From Ruminococcus sp. (GTDB lineage Bacteria; Bacillota; Clostridia; Lachnospirales; Lachnospiraceae): a stretch of 62,403 nucleotides of DNA. Shown piece after piece: positions 1 to 7,272 of this stretch (position 1 is its first letter; each line of letters starts with the position of its first letter). The DNA is taken from positions 1-62,403 of the forward strand of contig JAMPIB010000013.1 of NCBI GenBank assembly GCA_023663085.1. Reading direction: 5' to 3'. The notes under the pieces were generated by a model that was given only the letters and a program-made list of their open reading frames with translations, did not search any database and was not told where the DNA came from. The position numbers were made by a program, and so were the translations under genes.

Positions 1-16
1 TTTATAGTCAAAAAAT

Positions 17-69
17 GCCGTAAATATGCGGCTTACGGCGTTTCGCAAACGCCTATTATACTGTATAAT
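17..69 (+). promoter_or_regulatory. Hairpins and putative promoter before the toxin-like pair
   Basis: A stem-loop with arms GCCGTAA/TTACGGC lies at 17-39. A second one, GGCGTTT/AAACGCC, lies at about 37-53 and overlaps the first, so the two are mutually exclusive. A TATAAT -10 box follows at 64-69 without a convincing -35 element. The window edge cuts off the upstream context, so the first hairpin could also end an upstream gene. The promoter assignment is an inference from the -10 box and its distance to the gene at 93. Confidence 0.35.
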
Positions 70-92
70 AAGAAGGGAGGAGCAGAGAGGGT

Positions 93-314
93 ATGAAGAG
101 GGAAGATTATATTTCTGATGAATTGGTAGTCAAACGTGTAAATGAGGCGGTAAGAATTGAGTTGGAGAAGAAGAAGGCATTGGATATTCCAGCATTTATA
201 TATGACAGGGAAACACAGGTTATATATCAACAGAATGGTGATGGCTCCAGAGTAGAGGTAGGAAAAAGAATGAGAAAGGAGCGTTACAGTGAGCGAGTTG
301 CTAAAAAAACCTGA
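93..314 (+). CDS. Small charged protein preceding a zeta-toxin-like kinase (possible antitoxin)
   Basis: This is a 73-residue, lysine- and arginine-rich soluble protein with a good ribosome binding site (AAGGGAGGAG) about 12 bases before ATG. I recognise no domain. The last 26 bases overlap the downstream zeta-toxin-like gene, so translation of the two is probably coupled. Small genes placed directly before a zeta-type kinase often encode the neutralising partner, but epsilon-type antitoxins have a recognisable three-helix fold and I cannot show that here. Antitoxin function is therefore an inference from position. It could equally be a small DNA-binding or accessory protein. Confidence 0.6.
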   Translation: MKREDYISDELVVKRVNEAVRIELEKKKALDIPAFIYDRETQVIYQQNGDGSRVEVGKRMRKERYSERVAKKT

Positions 315-882
315 AATTATTGTTTTTGCCGGCCCGAATGGTTCTGGAAAAAGTACTATTACTGAATTGCTGAAGCCGCCAGTGGATTATATTAATGCCG
401 ATGAAATTAAGAAAAATCTTAAATGCTCTGACTTAGAGGCTGCACAATTAGCGGAAAAACAGCGGGAAGAGCATATAAAGCATGGGGATGAGTTCTGTTT
501 TGAAACAGTTTTGTCAACAGAGCGCAATCTGAAATTATTGGAAAAGGCGAAGAAAAAGGGTTATTTTATACGTTGCTATTATGTTCTTACAGCTGACCCA
601 ATGATCAATGTCTGGCGTGTGAAATCACGAGTAGAGTCAGGTGGGCATGATGTGCCGGAGGATAAAATTATTAAAAGATATGATAAAGCACTTGCGTTGA
701 TAAAGGATTTGGTTAAAATTTGTGACGTGTGTCATATATATGATAATTCAGGCAATAAACCATTTCGAATATTTAAGAAGCGGAAAGAACAGGCTTATTT
801 TGACGAATGTGTTGACTGGCAATTTGAAGATATCCAGATATTAACAGATATAAATAATATGGAAAATAGAAATTTGAATTGA
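289..882 (+). CDS. Zeta-toxin family P-loop kinase
   Basis: The 197-residue protein has a clear Walker A motif, GPNGSGKST, at residues 15-23, followed by an Asn-Ala-Asp-Glu segment near residue 36 and a Phe-Glu-Thr-Val segment near residue 70. This arrangement is typical of zeta-toxin and related small-molecule kinases. Known zeta toxins phosphorylate UDP-N-acetylglucosamine, blocking peptidoglycan synthesis; whether this member does so is not visible in the sequence. The start is GTG at 289, supported by GAAAGGA nine bases upstream and by the overlap with the preceding small gene. Length fits the compact chromosomal versions (about 190-200 residues). A plain ATPase or nucleotide kinase role is the alternative. 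Confidence 0.8.
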   Translation: MSELLKKPEIIVFAGPNGSGKSTITELLKPPVDYINADEIKKNLKCSDLEAAQLAEKQREEHIKHGDEFCFETVLSTERNLKLLEKAKKKGYFIRCYYVLTADPMINVWRVKSRVESGGHDVPEDKIIKRYDKALALIKDLVKICDVCHIYDNSGNKPFRIFKKRKEQAYFDECVDWQFEDIQILTDINNMENRNLN

Positions 883-932
883 ACAAAATGTCATGACACA
901 TTGAATCGCTGGCGAGGATATAGGGACAGACT

Positions 933-2708
933 ATGACTGGAAATACAAATGCTAAAGCTGATGCAGATAATAAAATGCTGCTCCTTTTGATAACCGTTGA
1001 AAGTTTTTTTACAACATGGGCTTTTATGAAAGCAGGCAGAATGGAACCGGGGAATATCCTGACAGGGGCCATCTTTATCCTTTCAATCTTTTTGTACCGG
1101 CATATCAGCATCCGGCTTTCCGTAAAATCTTTTGTTTATGCGCCGGTTGTCAGAAAAACAGCGCTGTTTCTGTCTTTTTTATTTACTCTGTTTTATATGT
1201 CTGTGGATTATCCTCATTATATTGAAACGCTGACGAACAGATTTTATCAGACGATTATCCTGCTTTCGGTTTTTATCGGCTTTTTAGTATGCTTTTATAA
1301 AATATTGTTATTACTGTTTTCTTACAGCGGTGATAAAGAAGTTTTAAAGACGCTTCTTTATAAAGCGGAAGATACACAGGGAATCAGACGTCTTCCCTTC
1401 TATTGCTTTCTGGGCTGCCTGCTCTGCTGGCTGCCTTATTTCCTGTATCAGTATCCGGGGATCATGACGCCTGACAGCATCAATCAGTTTGAACAGGTGC
1501 TTGGTCTGATCCCTTACAGCAATCATCATCCTTTTGTGCATACGATGCTGTTCAAACTGCTTTATCAGATTGGACTGCTGTTTACAGATGATATGGTCAT
1601 TGCAACGTCTTTTTATACCTTTTTCCAGATGTGTTTTCTGGCGTTCAGTATCTTTTATTTTCTGAGAACTTTGCAGGGATTTCGTATTAAGGATGGTATC
1701 CTCATCGCTATTGCCCTGTTTTATGCACTGGTGCCGTACCATGCGGTATTTTCTGTTACTTTATGGAAAGATATACCGTTTGCGGCGGCAGTCCTTTTGT
1801 TTGGCTGCGCCATGCTGCGTATGTCGCAGCGGATCACACCGGCTGTTCTGACAGTCTTTATCTGTTCCGGTATTATGATATGCCTGTTCCGTTCCAATGG
1901 TTGGTATGGTTTTTGGTTCTGCCTGCCGTTTTTGCTTTTCTTTTACCGCAGATATGCCAAAAAAGTATATCCGGCGCTCGGCGTTATTCTTTTAACGGCT
2001 GTTTTGGTGAAGTATCCGCTCATGAATACTTTAGGGGTCACACAGCCGGATCTGATCGAGTCTCTTTCGATTCCGACCCAGCAAATAGCGGCTGTTATTT
2101 GTAATGACAGGGAACTGACAGAGGATCAGCTTGCACTGGTGGAAAATGTGGTCGATCTGACTTATATCAAAAACTTGTACAATCCGACATATGCAGATAA
2201 TATGAAGGAACTGGTACGTGCCGGGAATCAGGCGTATTTATCCGCGCACAAAGGTGACTTTTTGAAGCTGTGGTTCCGTTTGGGATGCAGTTATCCGGCG
2301 GATTATCTGGCGGCATATATCCAGCAGACCTATGGCTACTGGTATCCCGATTCTTTTTATCCGGTCGCGGATGGAGAGGGAGTCAGCGCGACTGATCTGG
2401 GCGTGTCACATACGCCACTGATCGGCGGGCCCGTTGTAATAAAAACAAAAGAAATCTCGTTAAAACTGGGTAATATGGTGCCCATTTACAGTCTCTTATG
2501 GAGTATGGGAATCGCTTTCTGGTTCCTTCTATTCTGCATGGGCAATGCCTTTGTCAGACAGGAGCGGGGGAAGTTGATCTACTATCTTCCGGGCTTTGCC
2601 TTGTATCTTACGGTGCTGATCGCAACGCCGGTCGCGACAGATTTCCGGTATGTATACTTTCTGGTATTTTCAATGCCGTTTTATTTAATTACAGCCGTTA
2701 TTCAATAA
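933..2708 (+). CDS. DUF6020-type polytopic membrane protein
   Basis: This 591-residue protein has roughly 11-13 predicted hydrophobic segments. It carries the conserved loop Gly-Ile-Met-Thr-Pro-Asp-Ser near residue 175 and a His-His-Pro-Phe-Val-His motif about 20 residues later. That pattern is familiar from the DUF6020 family of Firmicutes membrane proteins, which resemble GT-C type glycosyltransferases in layout. The acidic residue in the first loop would be the natural catalytic candidate, but the family has no established reaction. Its ribosome binding site is weak. The 3' end overlaps by 11 bases the end of the convergent HTH gene. Function in envelope polysaccharide assembly is inference. 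Confidence 0.75.
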   Translation: MTGNTNAKADADNKMLLLLITVESFFTTWAFMKAGRMEPGNILTGAIFILSIFLYRHISIRLSVKSFVYAPVVRKTALFLSFLFTLFYMSVDYPHYIETLTNRFYQTIILLSVFIGFLVCFYKILLLLFSYSGDKEVLKTLLYKAEDTQGIRRLPFYCFLGCLLCWLPYFLYQYPGIMTPDSINQFEQVLGLIPYSNHHPFVHTMLFKLLYQIGLLFTDDMVIATSFYTFFQMCFLAFSIFYFLRTLQGFRIKDGILIAIALFYALVPYHAVFSVTLWKDIPFAAAVLLFGCAMLRMSQRITPAVLTVFICSGIMICLFRSNGWYGFWFCLPFLLFFYRRYAKKVYPALGVILLTAVLVKYPLMNTLGVTQPDLIESLSIPTQQIAAVICNDRELTEDQLALVENVVDLTYIKNLYNPTYADNMKELVRAGNQAYLSAHKGDFLKLWFRLGCSYPADYLAAYIQQTYGYWYPDSFYPVADGEGVSATDLGVSHTPLIGGPVVIKTKEISLKLGNMVPIYSLLWSMGIAFWFLLFCMGNAFVRQERGKLIYYLPGFALYLTVLIATPVATDFRYVYFLVFSMPFYLITAVIQ

Positions 2709-3126
2709 TCTCATACCCCATCTCATCCAAAAGATCATTTGTTTCCGACACAGGAAGATGTTTGTGCAAAGCATATAAAATAATACAGTCCCGTTCGGCT
2801 TTTGTATATAGTATCGGATATTCGGAAGTGTTCAGGAGTTTCTGCACTTCGTCGATAGAAAGCTGCATGGATAAACACAGAGCCAGAACTTTGTCCCGTG
2901 CCGGATTTTTGCTGGCGCCGGATAAGATTTCATAGGCATATTTGCGATCCAGACCAGAGCGGCGGATAATGTCGCTTTTCTTTAGATGCTTTTCTTTCAG
3001 GATAGCTTGCAGAGAGACATGAAGGGAGCGATTTTCTATAAAATTTTCCGATACTGAGGATATATAACTTGGAAAATCGGATGATTTTTTTAAAAGTTCC
3101 AGTAATTCGCCTGTGCTTTTTTTCAT
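2698..3126 (-). CDS. HTH-domain regulator divergent from a protein kinase
   Basis: The 142-residue protein has a lambda-repressor-like helix-turn-helix around residues 45-85 (Lys-Lys-Ser-Asp-Ile-Ile-Arg-Arg-Ser-Gly followed by a recognition helix). A C-terminal helical region of about 50 residues follows. I chose ATG at 3126 because AAGGAGTG sits about seven bases upstream; an in-frame ATG 33 bases further up has no such site. It is divergent from the Ser/Thr kinase at 3235, leaving 108 bases for both promoters. HTH proteins of this size are often found next to eukaryote-like kinases, so one may act on the other, but no phosphorylation site can be proved from the sequence. It ends inside the last codons of the convergent membrane-protein gene. 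Confidence 0.75.
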   Translation of the reverse strand: MKKSTGELLELLKKSSDFPSYISSVSENFIENRSLHVSLQAILKEKHLKKSDIIRRSGLDRKYAYEILSGASKNPARDKVLALCLSMQLSIDEVQKLLNTSEYPILYTKAERDCIILYALHKHLPVSETNDLLDEMGYEIIE

Positions 3127-3234
3127 TGAAAGACACTCCTTTTGTGCTACAATGGTCATAGGTGATTTCCATGATGTTACCTATATAAGATTATAGAAAC
3201 CGATAGCAAAAGTCAAGCGAAGGCGGAAGGATTT

Positions 3235-4341
3235 ATGAATAACACTCAATATACCATGCAATACCTGGACGAGATTTATGAGAATCTGACTGCATTGGGC
3301 GAGAAAGAACAAAAAGGAGAAAGGGTTTTTACCTTTCTGGCTCGTCATAAAATAACAGGTAAAATTGTTGTTAAGAAATATGTGGATGCGGACAGGATCA
3401 TGGTTTATAAAAAACTAAGTCAGATAGAAGACATCCATCTGGAAAATATATACGAGTATGCGTCTGATGAAAATCGGGGAATTGTTCTTGTGGAGTATAT
3501 CAGTGGAACTTCTTTACAGGAAAAAATCCGGGAAAAAAAGATTTTTTCCGAAGAAGAAGCCTGCGATATCATGATAGAACTGTGCAAGGTAATGCAAAAG
3601 ATACATGCGGCAGGTATCGTACACAGGGATATCAATCCTAATAATATCATGATTTCTGGTGATGGTATCCTAAAGCTGGTCGATTTTGGCATTGCCAGAG
3701 AGAAAAAGGACGAACAGGAAAAAGACACGATGATCTTAGGGACTCCCGGCTATGCGGCGCCAGAGCAGTTTGGTTTTTTACAGACAGATGAACGGACGGA
3801 TATTTATGCGGCAGGGGTATTGTTTAATGAACTCCTTACCGGGTGTCTGCCGGGGAAACGGATCTACGAAGAATATCCGCTGGGAGAGATCATACGGCGC
3901 TGTACAGAAATTGATGTCAGGCAGAGATATCAGAGTGATGAAGAACTTTTAGAAGCTTTATGCGGAAAGCCTGAAATAGTAAAGGATACATACGTCTCTA
4001 AATGGCTTCCGGGATTTCGAACAGGGGTTGTCTGGAAAAATGTGATGGCAGTCGTAGGATATTTTTTTATGATCGCTTATTCGATATCGTCTGTCGGGGA
4101 ATGTATGGTAAGATGGGATACTGCGCTTCTGGAAACCGTGGCCCTTATTCTTTATATCTGGATACCGGTTTTGCTGGCAGCGAATGCGGCTTATTGGAAT
4201 AAAAGGTGGATTCTGGGGAAACTGGACTGGAGAGTTACGCTCATACTAAAAATCCTTCTTTGTATGGCATTTTTTTATAACGGCTTGATGCTGGATAGTT
4301 ATGTCAGGTATGATCTTTTGGGAATGGTAAAAAAATATTAG
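3235..4341 (+). CDS. Eukaryotic-like Ser/Thr protein kinase with C-terminal membrane segments
   Basis: The N-terminal 250 residues form a Hanks-type kinase. The ATP-binding lysine is in Val-Val-Lys-Lys-Tyr near residue 45, the catalytic loop is His-Arg-Asp-Ile-Asn-Pro-Asn-Asn near residue 130, DFG is at about 150 and the Ala-Pro-Glu motif at about 175. The C-terminal 105 residues contain three hydrophobic segments, so the kinase domain is probably cytoplasmic and held at the membrane. It lacks the PASTA repeats of the cell-wall sensing PrkC family, so it is not the housekeeping kinase. A strong terminator follows the gene. Substrate is unknown; the divergent HTH protein is the obvious candidate by position. 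Confidence 0.9.
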   Translation: MNNTQYTMQYLDEIYENLTALGEKEQKGERVFTFLARHKITGKIVVKKYVDADRIMVYKKLSQIEDIHLENIYEYASDENRGIVLVEYISGTSLQEKIREKKIFSEEEACDIMIELCKVMQKIHAAGIVHRDINPNNIMISGDGILKLVDFGIAREKKDEQEKDTMILGTPGYAAPEQFGFLQTDERTDIYAAGVLFNELLTGCLPGKRIYEEYPLGEIIRRCTEIDVRQRYQSDEELLEALCGKPEIVKDTYVSKWLPGFRTGVVWKNVMAVVGYFFMIAYSISSVGECMVRWDTALLETVALILYIWIPVLLAANAAYWNKRWILGKLDWRVTLILKILLCMAFFYNGLMLDSYVRYDLLGMVKKY

Positions 4342-4375
4342 GTTTTGTCTGTTCAGAGCAGACCAAAATTAAAAT

Positions 4376-4409
4376 GGCTTCGTATATAATCAATACGAAG
4401 TCATTTTTT
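4376..4409 (+). terminator. Rho-independent terminator after the protein kinase
   Basis: Arms GGCTTCGTAT and ATACGAAGTC pair with one G-T wobble around a short AT-rich loop and are followed by TTTTTT. An A-rich stretch on the other side lets it work weakly in the reverse direction for the convergent XRE gene, whose stop codon lies inside it. Confidence 0.85.
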
Positions 4410-4730
4410 GGATGAATGATTCAGAATAGACTTGATAACGGACAAAATAATGGATTTTTCATCTTCTGTGGCAGAATTCCATAAAAGAAGCATCTGCTTT
4501 TCGTCTATGGAAGGGGAAGAAGGAAGGAAATCCTGTAATAGGCAATCAACGCTTACATGAAAGCAGTCTGCAAGAAGGATGATCTTTTCTAAAGTAACAG
4601 AGCGTTCTCCTCGTTCGATAAGACCAATGTAAGATGTTGATACATTAATATATTCCGCGGTCTGTTCTTGTGTCAGCCCGGAACGGATACGTTCTTCACG
4701 AAGCCGTTTACCGAGAATTATTCTATCCAT
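4401..4730 (-). CDS. XRE-family transcriptional regulator
   Basis: The protein has 109 residues with a classic Xre/Cro helix-turn-helix at residues 7-62, including Arg-Ser-Gly-Leu-Thr-Gln-Glu-Gln-Thr-Ala and the Ile-Glu-Arg-Gly-Glu-Arg recognition segment. A short helical tail probably allows dimerisation. The start is supported by AGGAGA seven bases upstream of ATG. It is convergent with the kinase gene and divergent from the Ltp-repeat gene, so the 175-base spacer to that gene probably holds its operator. Regulators like this are common in phage and accessory islands, matching the surrounding region. Confidence 0.88.
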   Translation of the reverse strand: MDRIILGKRLREERIRSGLTQEQTAEYINVSTSYIGLIERGERSVTLEKIILLADCFHVSVDCLLQDFLPSSPSIDEKQMLLLWNSATEDEKSIILSVIKSILNHSSKK

Positions 4731-4822
4731 ATGTTCTCCTGTCTACATGTATTTATTATTATTTTAAACATATGTTGAAAAAGTTATAACGAACTATTAG
4801 TATTATGAATAATAACTAACAG

Positions 4823-4851
4823 TTGAAAATAAAGAGGGATTTGGATATAAT
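4823..4851 (+). promoter_or_regulatory. Sigma-A promoter of the Ltp-repeat gene
   Basis: TTGAAA and a perfect TATAAT are separated by 17 bases, ending 54 bases before the start codon at 4906. This is one of the best promoter matches in the window. The AT-rich sequence just upstream could bind the divergent XRE regulator, but I see no perfect palindrome. Confidence 0.75.
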
Positions 4852-4905
4852 AATATGGACGATGGCTGAAAGCAAGTCTTATATAAAAATTTATGGAGGG
4901 TCAGT

Positions 4906-5604
4906 ATGGAAAAAAAGAAAAAAAGAGGCGGTAAAGCAAAATGGATTATCATAGCTGTTGTTGTACTTATTATGATTTCTGCAATGGCGGATGATAAACC
5001 GGCAAAGGAGAGTGGTACGGTTCAGACGTCAGATGTACAAATTAATACATCAAAAGTAGAGGTTGAAAAAGAGGCAGACAAATCCGTTACAGTTAGTACA
5101 GAAGAACAGAGTACACAAGCGGTAGAAAGCAGTACGGTTTCAGAATCAACTGTTGTCGAAAATGATACGGCTTCAACACAGGGACAGCAGAATGCTTTGA
5201 AATCAGCAAAATCTTATTTGGCTTTTACAGCATTTTCTTATGAGGGATTGATCAAGCAGTTAGAATATGAAAAATATTCGCATGAAGAAGCTGTCTATGC
5301 CGCAGATAATTGTGGAGCAGATTGGAAAGAGCAGGCTCTAAAATCAGCAAAATCCTATTTAGACTATTCGGCATTTTCTTATAGCGGTTTAATAAAACAA
5401 TTGGAATATGAAGGATATACGAATGAAGAAGCTTCTTATGCTGTAGATAATTGTGGAGCGGATTGGAAAGAGCAGGCGGCCAAATCAGCAGCATCCTATT
5501 TAGAATACTCGTCTTTTTCCCGGGAAGGGTTAATTGACCAGTTAGAATATGAAGGATTTACGAGTGAAGAGGCTGTTTATGGTGTTTCAGCGAACGGGTA
5601 TTGA
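4906..5604 (+). CDS. Membrane-anchored protein with three Ltp-type repeats
   Basis: This 232-residue protein begins with a lysine-rich tail and a single hydrophobic segment (residues 13-27). A Ser/Thr/Glu-rich linker runs to about residue 96, followed by three tandem repeats of about 47 residues (97-143, 144-190, 191-232). Each repeat contains Ala-Lys-Ser-Ala, Tyr-Leu, Phe-Ser and Leu-Ile-x-Gln-Leu-Glu-Tyr-Glu. These match the Ltp family (host cell surface-exposed lipoprotein repeats), whose founding member, from Streptococcus phage TP-J34, blocks phage DNA injection. Unlike that lipoprotein there is no lipobox cysteine after the hydrophobic segment, so it is held by a transmembrane helix. 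Phage exclusion here is inference. Confidence 0.85.
   Translation: MEKKKKRGGKAKWIIIAVVVLIMISAMADDKPAKESGTVQTSDVQINTSKVEVEKEADKSVTVSTEEQSTQAVESSTVSESTVVENDTASTQGQQNALKSAKSYLAFTAFSYEGLIKQLEYEKYSHEEAVYAADNCGADWKEQALKSAKSYLDYSAFSYSGLIKQLEYEGYTNEEASYAVDNCGADWKEQAAKSAASYLEYSSFSREGLIDQLEYEGFTSEEAVYGVSANGY
5194..5601 (+). repeat. Three tandem 141-bp repeats encoding Ltp domains
   Basis: Units start at 5194, 5335 and 5476; the last is slightly short because the gene ends. The first two units are very close at the DNA level, including a shared stretch around the Asn-Cys-Gly-Ala-Asp-Trp codons, so copy number could change by recombination. Confidence 0.85.
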
Positions 5605-5661
5605 TAAAAGATAAAACGATAGAGATATTTTTATATGTAATTTTAATAATAAAAAAATATA

Positions 5662-5691
5662 TTTACAATTACGTCAAGTCTGTGCTATGAT
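5662..5691 (+). promoter_or_regulatory. Putative promoter of the Rpn-family gene
   Basis: TTTACA and TATGAT are spaced by 18 bases, and a TG dinucleotide lies just before the -10 box (extended -10). The inferred transcript would begin near 5698 and carry a leader of about 180 bases with two hairpins. The 274-base gap from 5605 to 5878 holds only this promoter and that leader. Confidence 0.5.
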
Positions 5692-5799
5692 ATACAAAAG
5701 CATATTTTCTTATAAAACAATTCAAATATTCTATGATATATTCTATAATATGAAGTTTCAGAAAATCCATGCTTTGATCCCAATTAATATTTTATACGG

Positions 5800-5855
5800 G
5801 CAGGAGGATCTGAACGTGTTCTCCTGCAAGGCGTAGACTGTGTTTTAACCACAGT
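5800..5855 (+). promoter_or_regulatory. Two-hairpin leader before the Rpn-family gene
   Basis: The first hairpin pairs GCAGGAG (5800-5806) with CTCCTGC (5821-5827). The arm contains an anti-Shine-Dalgarno-like CTCCT. The second pairs ACTGTG with CACAGT (5837-5855) and is followed by TTTT, resembling a weak terminator. A true ribosome binding site, CAGGAGGA, follows just before the ATG at 5879, and CTCCTG could pair with it instead. Regulation by alternative pairing is inference. Confidence 0.4.
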
Positions 5856-5878
5856 TTTACGATTCAGGAGGACATTAT

Positions 5879-6748
5879 ATGAAGAAAACGTATGCACAAC
5901 GTAATTATAAGGATACATTGTTCCGGATGCTTTTTCGGGAAAAGGAGAATCTGCTGAACTTGTATAATGCGCTTAACCAGACAGCATATACTGATGTGAA
6001 AGATCTTGAAATCACAACGTTGGAAAATGCGGTCTATATGAATTACAAGAACGATATTTCTTTTGTATTTGATTTTGAGTTGATGCTGTATGAGCATCAA
6101 TCTACCGTAAATCCCAATATGCCATTACGGGATTTGTTTTATGTTGCAAAAGTGCTGCAAAGAAGAGTAAAAGACAGCAATTTGTATGGTACAAGACTGG
6201 TTACTATCCCGACACCGCGATTTGTGATTTTTTATAACGGGACAGATTCCAGACCAGAACGGCAGGTTCTTAGACTGTCGGATGCTTTTGAAAAAACAGT
6301 AAAATATCCGGGACTGGAACTTATTGTTACGGTTTATAATATTAACTGGGGGCATAATAAAGAACTGTTGGATGCGTGCCGGATTTTAAAAGAATATGCA
6401 CAGTACGTAGAACAGGTCAGGATTTTTGCCAAAGACAGTCCTTTTTCAGAAGCGGTAGAAAATGCGGTAGACTATTGTATTCAAAATGGTATATTGTCAG
6501 AGTTTTTATCGAGTAATCGTGCGGAGGCGATAGAAGTGAGTATCTTTGAATATAATGAAGAACAGCACTTAAAGAGTGAAAGAGAGCAGGCTTATCAAGA
6601 AGGACAGGAACTTGGACGTAAAGAGGGAGAAAAACGCCTGGGCGAGTTAATGAGTAGCTTACTAAAGGCAGGAAAAAAAGAAGAAATGGAGCGTATTCTT
6701 ACGGACGAGGAATACAGAAACAGACTTTATCTTGAAAATGGGCTTTAA
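5879..6748 (+). CDS. Rpn-family recombination-promoting nuclease / putative transposase
   Basis: The 289-residue protein resembles the Rpn (YhgA-like) PD-(D/E)XK nuclease family. The N-terminus has Tyr-Lys-Asp-Thr-Leu-Phe-Arg-Met-Leu-Phe, and the active-site core has Phe-Asp-Phe-Glu-Leu-Met-Leu-Tyr-Glu-His-Gln near residues 61-71, where Glu-x-Gln replaces the usual Glu-x-Lys. The C-terminus is a charged helical tail rich in Glu, Lys and Arg. Such proteins occur in many near-identical copies in Lachnospiraceae. E. coli RpnA cuts DNA and promotes RecA-independent recombination; phage-defence roles have been proposed for some members. No terminal inverted repeats were seen, so it is not a complete insertion sequence. 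Confidence 0.85.
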   Translation: MKKTYAQRNYKDTLFRMLFREKENLLNLYNALNQTAYTDVKDLEITTLENAVYMNYKNDISFVFDFELMLYEHQSTVNPNMPLRDLFYVAKVLQRRVKDSNLYGTRLVTIPTPRFVIFYNGTDSRPERQVLRLSDAFEKTVKYPGLELIVTVYNINWGHNKELLDACRILKEYAQYVEQVRIFAKDSPFSEAVENAVDYCIQNGILSEFLSSNRAEAIEVSIFEYNEEQHLKSEREQAYQEGQELGRKEGEKRLGELMSSLLKAGKKEEMERILTDEEYRNRLYLENGL

Positions 6749-6801
6749 TATATGGTGGACAGCCCCATTCCCGGACAGTCACCAGAAAGGATTTTAAAAC
6801 T

Positions 6802-7272
6802 ATGATCTACGCATTATTAGCCGTATCCATTTTTCTGCTGGATCTGGTCATTAAGAACCGGGTGGAGAAAGAAGGGACGGAAGGCGAAGAAAAGACAATC
6901 GGCAGAGGGCATCTGCTGCTTAGAAAATATCATAACGAAGGCGCTTTTTTAAATGCGGGTGAGAAAAAAAGAAAACTGGTAGCGCTTGTATCCGTCCTCT
7001 TGACACTGGCGATGACGGTTGTGTTTCTGGCGACTTTCAGTTTCAGGGGAAGTAAATTATTGAAAACCGGACTGGCTTTATTATTGGGCGGCGCCTACAG
7101 CAACAGTTATGACAGACTGCATCGGCATTATGTCGTGGATTATGTGAGCTTTCCGGTCAAAAATAAAGCCATCCGGCGGATTGTTTTCAATATATCCGAT
7201 TTTTGTATTATGATAGGCGCCTTATGTATGGCGCTTGGCAGTTTTTTATGTGATAAGAAGATTATGCCGTAA
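6802..7272 (+). CDS. lspA: Signal peptidase II family protein (LspA-like)
   Basis: This 156-residue protein has four hydrophobic segments and the conserved LspA core. Gly-Gly-Ala-x-x-Asn-x-x-Asp-Arg lies near residue 96-105, Val-Val-Asp-Tyr has the catalytic Asp at about 113, and Phe-Asn-Ile-Ser-Asp has the second catalytic Asp at about 133. LspA removes signal peptides from prolipoproteins at the membrane. The second motif normally reads Phe-Asn-x-Ala-Asp, so Ser for Ala is a small departure. A charged loop (residues 21-33) differs from standard LspA, so this may be a specialised paralogue; the rest of the genome would show whether a second copy exists. It overlaps the convergent carbamate kinase by 11 bases. 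Confidence 0.8.
   Translation: MIYALLAVSIFLLDLVIKNRVEKEGTEGEEKTIGRGHLLLRKYHNEGAFLNAGEKKRKLVALVSVLLTLAMTVVFLATFSFRGSKLLKTGLALLLGGAYSNSYDRLHRHYVVDYVSFPVKNKAIRRIVFNISDFCIMIGALCMALGSFLCDKKIMP

Noticed and set aside
773-1111. Minus-strand frame across the zeta-toxin/DUF6020 junction
   Set aside because: It overlaps two supported genes on the opposite strand and has no start signal.
5879-6748. Complete insertion sequence around the Rpn-type gene
   Set aside because: I saw no terminal inverted repeats or target duplications, and Rpn-family genes usually lack them.
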